Part shown: positions 1 to 5,205 of the stretch, in pieces
Layout: the number at the start of each line of letters is the position of its first letter
How positions within the stretch are numbered: the stretch's first letter is position 1
Source: Mageeibacillus sp. UBA5747
Lineage (GTDB): Bacteria; Bacillota; Clostridia; Saccharofermentanales; UBA5734
DNA length: 5,205 nt
Assembly (NCBI GenBank): GCA_002419145.1
Contig: DIFN01000071.1
Location: 1-5,205, forward strand
Direction of reading: 5' to 3'
Made by a program: the position numbers and the translations under genes
The notes under the pieces: model-generated
Seen by the model: only the letters and a program-made list of their open reading frames with translations
The model's database searches: none
What the model was told of the DNA's origin: nothing

Positions 1-1836
1 GCCCGTGTGGTCCAGATCCTCAACCGCCGGACCAAAAACAACCCAGTGCTGCTCGGTGAGCCGGGTGTTGGCAAAACGGCCATCGCCGAAGGCCTGGCTG
101 TCAAGATCGCCCTGCGCGAGGTCCCGGTCAAACTGTTGCACCTGGAAGTCTATCTTTTAGACATGACTGCCATGGTTGCCGGCACCCAGTTCCGTGGCCA
201 GTTCGAAAGCCGCATGAAAGGCGTCGTTGACGAAGCCAGAAAAGCCGGCAACATCATCCTGGTCATCGACGAGCTGCATAACATCATGGGCGCCGGCGAT
301 GCTGAAGGCGCCATGAATGCAGCCAATATTTTAAAGCCAGCCTTGGCCAAGGGTGAAATTCGCGTCATCGGCTCGACCACCCTGGACGAATACCGCCGCT
401 TTATCGAGAAAGACTCTGCCCTCGAGCGCCGCTTCCAGAAGGTCATCGTCGAGGAACCCTCGCCAGCTGAGTCCATCGAGATTTTAAAGGGCGTGCGCGA
501 CTATTACGAGATACACCACCACGTCACCTATTCGGATGAAGTCATCGAGCTGGCCGTGCGCATGGCTGACCGCTACATCACCGATCGCTTCCTGCCCGAC
601 AAGGCCATCGACCTGCTCGACGAGGCCGGCTCCCACTGCAACTTGCACAACGAGGCCATCATCAAGCTCGACGAAGCCCGCCGCACGCTCCAGACCCTCA
701 AACGCGACCAGGAGGCACTGGAAAACCAGATTGCCAACAGCTCCGATGATGTCACCCTCTATGAGCGTGAAGCTGAGCTGCGCTCCAAGGTCCTGCGCCT
801 CGAAGACGACGTGCAGAAGCTCGAAGCAGAGGCCAGGCCGACCGAGATCACGACCGAGGATATTGCCCGTGTCGTCGAGATGTGGACGGGCATCCCCGTC
901 CAGCGCATCAATGAAAGCGAAACTGAAAAGCTGGTCAAACTCGAAGACCGCCTCCACCAGCGTGTCATCGGTCAGCAACAGGCGGTCTCTGCCCTGGCCC
1001 GCGCCATCCGTCGCAACCGCGCCGGATTCGGCAAAAAGCGCAAACCAGCATCCTTTATCTTCGTCGGCCCAACCGGCGTCGGCAAGACCGAGCTCGTCAA
1101 AGCCCTGGCCGAAGCTCTCTTTGAAACCGAAGACGCCATGGTCCGCCTGGACATGTCGGAATTCATGGAACCCCATACCGTATCCAAGCTGATCGGCTCG
1201 CCGCCTGGCTATGTCGGTTATGACGACGGGGGCCAGCTGACCGAGAAGATCCGCCGCAAACCTTACAGCGTCATTCTGCTCGACGAGATCGAGAAAGCCC
1301 ATGCCGATGTCTTCAACATCCTGCTCCAGATCCTCGACGATGGCCGCCTGACTGACAGCCACGGCCGCCTGGTCAGCTTTGAAAACACCGTCATCGTCAT
1401 GACCAGCAATGCCGGCACCACGCTCAAAGCCAATGCTTTCGGGTTTGGCGCCGATGGTTACGTCGCCCTCGAAAGCCGCGTCCAGACCGTTTTAAAAGAA
1501 ATGTTCCGCCCCGAGTTTTTGAATCGTGTCGATGAGATTGTCGTTTTCTCTGAGCTGAATAAGTCCGAAATCCGTCAGATCGTCGACCTCATGCTCAAGG
1601 AAGTCAGCGAGCACCTGACCGAGAAGGGCCTCCAGTTTGTCGTTACCGACGCTGCCAAAGACTACCTGGCCGAGAAAGGCTACGACCCCAAATATGGCGC
1701 CCGCCCCTTGAGAAAGACGATCCAGCGTCTGCTCGAAGACCCCCTCGCCGATCTCGTCCTCGCCGGCCACCTCAAAAATGCCAGCGGCGTCGCCGCTGAT
1801 TACAAAGATGGCGCCATCAAGATCGACTGGATTTAA
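1..1836 (+). CDS. clpC: ClpC-type AAA+ unfoldase, ATP-binding subunit of the Clp protease (5' end missing)
   Basis: Hsp100 ATPase that unfolds proteins in the cytoplasm and threads them into ClpP. The frame is open from base 1 (611 residues in view, counted from bases 1-3). About 190 N-terminal residues, including the Clp N domain, are missing by comparison with usual ClpC. First AAA+ module: Walker A GEPGVGKT (19-26), pore loop GTQFRGQ (61-67), Walker B VIDE (88-91), arginine fingers in ALERRF (R143/R144). A short charged, coiled-coil-like middle domain (about 220-280) points to ClpC rather than ClpB, whose middle domain is much longer. Second module: Walker A GPTGVGKT (356-363), pore motif GYVG (403-406), Walker B VILLDE (424-429), sensor-1 Asn in TSNAG (N470), arginine finger in FLNR (R509), sensor-2 GARPLRK (R568). 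FGF (480-482) sits where ClpC carries its ClpP-docking VGF loop, so ClpP partnership is likely. All catalytic motifs look intact. The promoter is outside the window. The stop overlaps that of convergent argJ. ClpE or another clostridial ClpC paralogue cannot be excluded without the N-terminus. Confidence 0.92.
   Translation, partial: ARVVQILNRRTKNNPVLLGEPGVGKTAIAEGLAVKIALREVPVKLLHLEVYLLDMTAMVAGTQFRGQFESRMKGVVDEARKAGNIILVIDELHNIMGAGDAEGAMNAANILKPALAKGEIRVIGSTTLDEYRRFIEKDSALERRFQKVIVEEPSPAESIEILKGVRDYYEIHHHVTYSDEVIELAVRMADRYITDRFLPDKAIDLLDEAGSHCNLHNEAIIKLDEARRTLQTLKRDQEALENQIANSSDDVTLYEREAELRSKVLRLEDDVQKLEAEARPTEITTEDIARVVEMWTGIPVQRINESETEKLVKLEDRLHQRVIGQQQAVSALARAIRRNRAGFGKKRKPASFIFVGPTGVGKTELVKALAEALFETEDAMVRLDMSEFMEPHTVSKLIGSPPGYVGYDDGGQLTEKIRRKPYSVILLDEIEKAHADVFNILLQILDDGRLTDSHGRLVSFENTVIVMTSNAGTTLKANAFGFGADGYVALESRVQTVLKEMFRPEFLNRVDEIVVFSELNKSEIRQIVDLMLKEVSEHLTEKGLQFVVTDAAKDYLAEKGYDPKYGARPLRKTIQRLLEDPLADLVLAGHLKNASGVAADYKDGAIKIDWI
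1773..1798 (-). terminator. Candidate intrinsic terminator for argJ, inside the clpC coding end
   Basis: Read on the minus strand, bases 1798-1782 form a perfect inverted repeat, CAGCGGCG-A-CGCCGCTG, giving a 7-bp GC-rich stem with a 3-base loop. Three bases (GCA) follow, then TTTTT at 1778-1774. It lies about 35 bases beyond the argJ stop, the expected place for a rho-independent terminator. The same bases encode the end of ClpC (around NASGVAAD) on the other strand. The T run is short and separated from the stem, so the call is moderate; a GCC/GGC codon run could make such a palindrome by chance. Confidence 0.42.
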
Positions 1837-3044
1837 GTCCGATAGCTACCGTTAATCCTGACATAATCGTATGAAAAGTCACAGGTCCACAGACGGTCGA
1901 AGGCGGTCCCTTCGCGCAGGAGGATGCGAATCAGGACTTCCTTCTGCTGCAGGATGGCCTTGGCAGCGTCCTCGTCAAATAACAGGGCAGCCCCGTTTTC
2001 GCAAACCTTGAGATCACCCAGATAGATGTCGCATTTATCCGGATCAAACTCAGCCCCGGAATAACCGGCGGCGGTGAGGATCCGGCCCCAGTTGGCATCC
2101 TCGCCGAAAATGGCCGTCTTGACCAAGGGCGATTTGCCGACGGCCTGGACGATCTTACAGGCGTCCTCGGCTGTGCGGGCACCCTGGCACTGGATTTCGA
2201 CCAGCTTGGTGGCCCCCTCACCATCCTGGGCGATCAGGCGCGCCAGATGGGTGCTGACGCTTATGATTGCTTTCTGGAGTTGCTGCGCAGCGGCGTTGTC
2301 GACGGAACGGATCACAGTGTTGCCAGCTTTGCCGTTGGCCAGGGCGATAACCATGTCGCAGACACTGGTGTCGCCATCGACCGAGACCCGGTTGAACGTC
2401 TGATTGACGGCCGTTTTCAAGAGGGCTGAGAGGACATGGCGCTCGACCGCACAGTCGGTTGTCAGGACGCTGATCATGGTGGCCATGTTGGGGTGGATCA
2501 TGCCGGAGCCCTTCGCCATGCCGGCAACGGTGATCGTCTTGCCTTCAAATTCGAAGGTCACGACGCATTCCTTGGGCACGAGATCGGTGGTCATGATTGC
2601 CTGCTCCGCCAGATGTCCTGCTTCTTCAGAGGAGGCCAGGCTCGCACACGCTGCCTGGACCCCGCGCTGGATCGCAGCGAGATCGAGTCGCTTGCCAATG
2701 ACACCGGTCGAACCGGTCAGGACCTGCTCGACCGGACAGCCTAATTCGGCGGCAGCCAGATCGGCCATGGTTTCGGCGTCGCGGTAGCCAGCCTCGCCGA
2801 CGCAGGCATTGGCATTGCCGCTGTTAATGATGACGGCACTGGCCAGACCGCTTTTGATCATGTCCATGGTCCGCTGCAGAGAATGTCCCTTGACGACATT
2901 TTTTGTGAAAACACCTGCCGCCACGGCAGGCACTTCACTGACCACCAGGGCCAGGTCAAGTCGATTGTCTTTTTTTAAGCCACAGGCCACACCCGTGGCG
3001 GCAAATCCTTTGGGAGCCGTGATCGAACCAGCAACAGGAATCAT
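1833..3044 (-). CDS. argJ: Glutamate N-acetyltransferase / ornithine acetyltransferase ArgJ
   Basis: ArgJ moves the acetyl group from N-acetylornithine to glutamate, recycling it in arginine biosynthesis; some members also use acetyl-CoA to make N-acetylglutamate, and the sequence does not settle which type this is. The 403-residue length is normal. Visible hallmarks, numbered from ATG 3044: TGSTGVIG (110-117; oxyanion-hole Thr-Gly in TGVIG, T113/G114), KGSGMIHPNMATM (178-190) with the self-cleavage point A188|T189 whose new N-terminal Thr is the nucleophile, FGEDANWGRIL (313-323), and the C-terminal YDYVRINGSYRT. The precursor should split into alpha and beta chains at that Thr (codon 2478-2480). 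ATG 3044 is preferred because GAGGT lies 6 bases upstream; an in-frame TTG at 3059 is weaker. It ends in a 4-base overlap with convergent clpC and is divergent from the DUF975 gene, so it appears to be transcribed alone, without argC, argB or argD next to it. Confidence 0.96.
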   Translation of the reverse strand: MIPVAGSITAPKGFAATGVACGLKKDNRLDLALVVSEVPAVAAGVFTKNVVKGHSLQRTMDMIKSGLASAVIINSGNANACVGEAGYRDAETMADLAAAELGCPVEQVLTGSTGVIGKRLDLAAIQRGVQAACASLASSEEAGHLAEQAIMTTDLVPKECVVTFEFEGKTITVAGMAKGSGMIHPNMATMISVLTTDCAVERHVLSALLKTAVNQTFNRVSVDGDTSVCDMVIALANGKAGNTVIRSVDNAAAQQLQKAIISVSTHLARLIAQDGEGATKLVEIQCQGARTAEDACKIVQAVGKSPLVKTAIFGEDANWGRILTAAGYSGAEFDPDKCDIYLGDLKVCENGAALLFDEDAAKAILQQKEVLIRILLREGTAFDRLWTCDFSYDYVRINGSYRT

Positions 3045-3050
3045 CGTTTT

Positions 3051-3055
3051 ACCTC
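3051..3055 (-). promoter_or_regulatory. Ribosome binding site of argJ
   Basis: The minus strand reads GAGGT, then 6 bases, then ATG at 3044. This decides the start: from the in-frame TTG at 3057-3059 the same motif would fall inside the coding sequence. Confidence 0.75.
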
Positions 3056-3079
3056 GCAATCAGCATTGACTTTGCTTAA

Positions 3080-3108
3080 AAATTACCATCAAACCAAGCG
3101 GTCTGCAA
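3080..3108 (-). promoter_or_regulatory. Candidate sigma-A promoter for argJ
   Basis: On the minus strand, TTGCAG (3108-3103) and TAATTT (3085-3080) are separated by exactly 17 bases. The -10 box is preceded by TGG, an extended -10 arrangement. Each hexamer matches only three of six consensus positions, so the call rests on spacing, the TGn element and position (about 36 bases upstream of the argJ start). The whole element lies upstream of the opposing TATAAT at 3119-3124. Confidence 0.4.
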
Positions 3109-3118
3109 ATGAATTCGC

Positions 3119-3124
3119 TATAAT
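3119..3124 (+). promoter_or_regulatory. TATAAT -10 box, candidate promoter of the DUF975/flavoprotein unit
   Basis: A perfect TATAAT about 97 bases upstream of the ATG at 3221 implies transcription starting near 3131 and a leader of about 90 bases. No good -35 hexamer sits at 16-18 bases (AAGCGG occupies the 17-base position) and there is no TGn extension, so the promoter may be weak or need an activator. An AT-rich tract lies further upstream (3076-3085). Confidence 0.5.
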
Positions 3125-3146
3125 AAAGAGTGTCTGTCTGCATGAA

Positions 3147-3170
3147 GGGCTTATCCTGCCAGGAGAGCCC
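3147..3170 (+). promoter_or_regulatory. Stable hairpin in the 5' leader of the DUF975 gene
   Basis: GGGCT (3147-3151) pairs with AGCCC (3166-3170). A T3152-G3165 wobble and a bulged A3153 follow, then TCCT (3154-3157) pairs with AGGA (3161-3164) around a GCC loop. No T run follows on either strand, so it is not an intrinsic terminator. It would lie in the transcript started from TATAAT 3119, about 50 bases before the start codon. A role in translation control or mRNA stability is only inference. Confidence 0.5.
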
Positions 3171-3206
3171 ATCGAATCACCCACCATCTCAAGGATAACA
3201 GCATGC

Positions 3207-3212
3207 AAGGAG
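3207..3212 (+). promoter_or_regulatory. Ribosome binding site of the DUF975 gene
   Basis: AAGGAG followed by 8 bases and ATG at 3221 is a near-ideal Shine-Dalgarno arrangement. It favours 3221 over the in-frame ATG at 3203, which has only the weaker AAGGAT (3191-3196) ahead of it and would place this motif within the gene. Confidence 0.8.
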
Positions 3213-3220
3213 AAAAGCTT

Positions 3221-4360
3221 ATGTGGACTCGCTCTCAACTCAAAACCAATGCCAGAAAAAGCCTGGCCGGCAGTTACTGGATGGCCTTGCTGGTCACGGT
3301 AATCACCGGGATTCTGGCCGGCAACTCCAGCCTATTTACGTTTCAGCTCAATGGCTGGGACGTTAACCACATCACAGGTATGAACTGGGCCTGGGCTGAC
3401 TGGGCCAATGTCATGGACACTGTCTGGGCCCGCCTGATTATCGCTGCCGTCAGCCTGGCGGCCCTGATCGGCATTTTGTTCCGCATCTTTTTCGCGACCG
3501 TGATCAAGACCGGCGAGGCCCGCTGGTTTTCCCGGAATCGCGAATCCAAACCGACTCCGACCCTGGCCCAGCTGTTCAGCCTGTTCCGGGCTAACACCTG
3601 GCTGCCCACGGTCGGCGCCATGTTCTGGATGTACCTCTGGCTCTGGATCTGGTCTTTGCTGCCGCTCCTGGCCGTTGTCGGCGCCGGTATTGTGCTTGGC
3701 CTGTACCTTGGCCTTATGAATCCTCTACAGCTGCCCGCCGGCTGGGACTTTGGCGAATTCTGGTCCAAACAGTGGAACTGGCAGGGCCGTCCTGGCCTGT
3801 CCCAGGACTGGGACAAGCAGTTTGGCGAATTTTTTGCCAACAACCAGAGCCAGATTGCTGTCATTGCAGCTGTAGCTGTCGGGACTTTGTTACTGGCTGC
3901 CTTGCTGTTGATTCCCTGGATCAATCGCTCCTATGCCTACCGTCAGACCCGCTGGATCTTGGGCGACAATCCCCGGATTGGGCACCGACGGGCCCTGCGC
4001 TTGTCGCGCCAGATGATGACAGGGCACAAATTCGACACGTTCGTGCTTGACCTTTCCTTCTTGGGCTGGTACATTCTGGGACTGCTGGCATTTGTCATCG
4101 GGGTGGTCTTTGTTACCCCCTATTACCGGGCTACCCAAGCCGAGCTGTACGCCGTCTTGCGCCGCCAGGCCGTCGAACAAGGCCTGGCCACGATGGAGGA
4201 TTTTGGATTTGTGGCAGTTAGCCAGCCGGAATCTAGTTCCGCTGCACAGCCAGATTTAGCAGTTCCCCTGTCTACTGCAGCGGCAGACCAGCCAACCGGC
4301 GAACCACAGAGTCTGACCGGACCGGAGCCCGCAGAAAAGCCAGAGAGTGAGGACACCTGA
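3221..4360 (+). CDS. DUF975-family integral membrane protein, enlarged and Trp-rich
   Basis: Membrane protein of unknown function, 379 residues from ATG 3221. The N-terminus (SQLKTNARKSLAGSYWMALL) and the later block RWILGDNPRIG...LSRQMMTGHKFDTF...LDLSFLGWYILG...PYY (about 244-302) match DUF975 (PF06161) as I recall it. Hydrophobic segments lie near 18-34, 70-95, 130-165, 212-234 and 278-301; the positive-inside rule puts 95-125 and 236-275 in the cytoplasm and the 166-211 loop outside, but the last segment may be one span or two. Oddities: family members are usually shorter; the stretch normally reading WSLLxxIPG...YAY seems split, with WSLL at 144-147 and LLLIPWINRSYAY at 228-240, by an inserted loop and extra hydrophobic sequence. 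Tryptophan is very frequent (21 of 379, including FWMYLWLWIW at 135-144). The tail (about 335-379) is rich in Ser, Ala, Pro and Glu and probably disordered. It has its own leader and promoter and is followed after 4 bases by the flavoprotein gene. Confidence 0.85.
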   Translation: MWTRSQLKTNARKSLAGSYWMALLVTVITGILAGNSSLFTFQLNGWDVNHITGMNWAWADWANVMDTVWARLIIAAVSLAALIGILFRIFFATVIKTGEARWFSRNRESKPTPTLAQLFSLFRANTWLPTVGAMFWMYLWLWIWSLLPLLAVVGAGIVLGLYLGLMNPLQLPAGWDFGEFWSKQWNWQGRPGLSQDWDKQFGEFFANNQSQIAVIAAVAVGTLLLAALLLIPWINRSYAYRQTRWILGDNPRIGHRRALRLSRQMMTGHKFDTFVLDLSFLGWYILGLLAFVIGVVFVTPYYRATQAELYAVLRRQAVEQGLATMEDFGFVAVSQPESSSAAQPDLAVPLSTAAADQPTGEPQSLTGPEPAEKPESEDT

Positions 4361-4364
4361 TCCC

Positions 4365-5205
4365 GTGAGCCAACATTTTGACGTTATCATCATCGGCGGC
4401 GGCCTGTCCGGCATCTTTGCCGGCTACGAACTGATTACGGCCCGCCCAGACCTCAAAGTGGCCTTGCTGGAACAAGGTGAATCGATCAACCGGCGTGTCT
4501 GCCCGATCATCGACAAGAAAGTCGACCACTGCATCAATTGTCATTCCTGTGGGATTATGCGCGGATTCGGCGGAGCAGGTGCTTACTCCGACGGCAAATT
4601 CAACTTCACCACCCAGTTTGGCGGCTGGCTCAATGAGTATCGCCCGGACCGTGAAATCATGGACCTGATCGAATATGTCGACCAGGTGAACCAGAAATTT
4701 GGCGCCACAACCGAGGTGTTCTCCACCTCGACCCCGGCAGCCGAGCAGATCCGCCGCCGTGCGATCAGTCACGACCTCCACCTGCTCGATGCCCGCTGCA
4801 AGCATCTCGGCACTGAACGCAATAAGGAGATCCTGGCCGCTCTGTTCGAGTACCTCGACCAGCACCTTGATCTGCGCTGCAATACCCGTGTCGTCAGCTT
4901 TGACCCCGATCCGGAAAAAGGCTACAGCCTCGATACCAACCAGGGCGTCATGACGGCTAAATATCTGATCGCTGCTCCAGGCCGTTCCGGTGCCGAATGG
5001 TTCAGCGACCAGTGCCACCGGCTTGAATTGCCACTGCTCAACAATCAGGTCGATATCGGCGTGCGAGTCGAATTGCCAGCCATCGTTTTCAAGGAAATCA
5101 CCGATGCCGTCTATGAGGCCAAGCTTCTTTACCACACCAGGCAGTACAAGGACGCCGTGCGCACCTTCTGCATGAATCCCTACGGCTATGTCGTCACGGA
5201 AAACA
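4365..5205 (+). CDS. COG2509-type FAD-dependent dehydrogenase (3' end missing)
   Basis: Probable FAD-dependent oxidoreductase of unknown substrate, likely cytoplasmic. The frame stays open to the window edge, giving 280 residues; family members usually run to well over 400, so the C-terminal part is missing. Visible: the N-terminal dinucleotide-binding fold DVIIIGGGLSG (GxGxxG at 11-16) with the acidic residue closing the second strand (E36); a cysteine group C46, C56, C59, C62; GFGGAGAYSDGKF (67-79); HLGTER (147-152); the second FAD motif LIAAPGRSGAEW (201-212); and VDIGVRVELP (229-238) with VRTFCMNPYGY (265-275). These match the COG2509 family as I remember it. GTG 4365 is chosen because the fold begins six residues later and GAGGA (4349-4353) lies 11 bases upstream; GTG 4347 is an in-frame alternative. 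It starts 4 bases after the DUF975 stop, so the two are probably co-transcribed. No signal peptide or membrane segment is seen. Confidence 0.88.
   Translation, partial: MSQHFDVIIIGGGLSGIFAGYELITARPDLKVALLEQGESINRRVCPIIDKKVDHCINCHSCGIMRGFGGAGAYSDGKFNFTTQFGGWLNEYRPDREIMDLIEYVDQVNQKFGATTEVFSTSTPAAEQIRRRAISHDLHLLDARCKHLGTERNKEILAALFEYLDQHLDLRCNTRVVSFDPDPEKGYSLDTNQGVMTAKYLIAAPGRSGAEWFSDQCHRLELPLLNNQVDIGVRVELPAIVFKEITDAVYEAKLLYHTRQYKDAVRTFCMNPYGYVVTEN

Noticed and set aside
536..1192. Plus-strand frame of 218 codons inside clpC
   Set aside because: The product is Ser/Pro/Arg/Thr-rich with no motif, a typical out-of-frame reading of GC-rich coding sequence.
484..1362. Long minus-strand open frame (292 codons) opposite clpC
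   Set aside because: It lies wholly against strongly conserved ClpC sequence, has no recognisable domain, and such antisense frames are common in GC-rich genes with G/C-ending codons.
1899..1913. GAAGG-CGGTC-CCTTC hairpin downstream of clpC as its terminator
   Set aside because: The stem is only 5 bp and no T run follows on the plus strand; it lies within argJ. No convincing clpC terminator was seen.
3110..3114. TGAAT, a possible ArgR (ARG box) half-site upstream of argJ
   Set aside because: The opposing half-site expected in a full ARG box is absent; five bases alone are not evidence.
3142..3198. Small 18-codon open frame in the DUF975 leader, as a possible leader peptide
   Set aside because: No ribosome site lies within the predicted transcript ahead of ATG 3142 (the AAAGAG at 3125-3130 would precede the transcription start), and the peptide has no run of a regulatory amino acid.
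3203..3220. ATG at 3203 as the start of the DUF975 protein
   Set aside because: It adds six residues (MQGEKL) unlike the family, and the near-ideal AAGGAG then serves ATG 3221 better.
3066..3302. 78-codon plus-strand frame spanning the intergenic region
   Set aside because: It runs through both candidate promoters, the leader hairpin and the DUF975 start, and has no ribosome site or recognisable product.
4347..4364. GTG at 4347 as an earlier start of the flavoprotein
   Set aside because: It would overlap the DUF975 end by 14 bases, has no good ribosome site, and adds residues not needed before the dinucleotide fold; it remains a minor alternative.
4272..5135. Minus-strand open frame (287 codons) opposite the flavoprotein
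   Set aside because: The plus strand carries clear FAD-binding motifs throughout; the antisense product resembles no family I know and is explained by codon bias.

Overview
The window is ordinary chromosomal DNA from a GC-rich bacterium, most likely a Firmicute of class Clostridia and perhaps near the Oscillospiraceae/Ruminococcaceae. The evidence is the ClpC-type ATPase, whose wording (for example the pore loop GTQFRGQFE and the segment GAGDAEGAMNAANILKPAL) resembles clostridial ClpC as I remember it, plus a DUF975 membrane protein and a COG2509 flavoprotein, both common in that group. This placement is inference from remembered family sequences, not a search. Codons mostly end in G or C, and coding density is very high. 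I see no tRNA, rRNA, CRISPR array, insertion sequence, integrase or attachment site.

Layout: (1) 1-1836 (+) is the 3' three quarters of a clpC gene; its N-terminal domain lies outside the window. (2) 1833-3044 (-) is a complete argJ of the arginine pathway, convergent with clpC, and the two stop codons overlap in one TTAA. A GC-rich hairpin followed by five Ts on the minus strand (1773-1798), inside the end of clpC, could terminate argJ transcription. (3) 3045-3220 is the only intergenic region: a divergent control region with a perfect TATAAT on the plus strand, a weaker candidate promoter for argJ on the minus strand, a stable leader hairpin at 3147-3170, and strong ribosome binding sites on both sides. 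(4) 3221-4360 (+) is a DUF975-family membrane protein, unusually long and tryptophan-rich. (5) 4365-5205 (+) is the start of a COG2509-type FAD-dependent dehydrogenase, cut by the window edge. It follows the DUF975 gene after 4 bases and is probably co-transcribed with it.

The genes form three independent units: protein quality control (ClpC, partner of ClpP), arginine biosynthesis (ArgJ, apparently alone and not in an arg operon), and a membrane protein/flavoprotein pair of unknown role. I find no convincing new multi-gene system. The points most worth a second look are the two-gene unit with its enlarged Trp-rich membrane protein, the leader hairpin ahead of it, the cysteine cluster in the flavoprotein, and the overlapping convergent ends of clpC and argJ with a possible terminator embedded in coding sequence.
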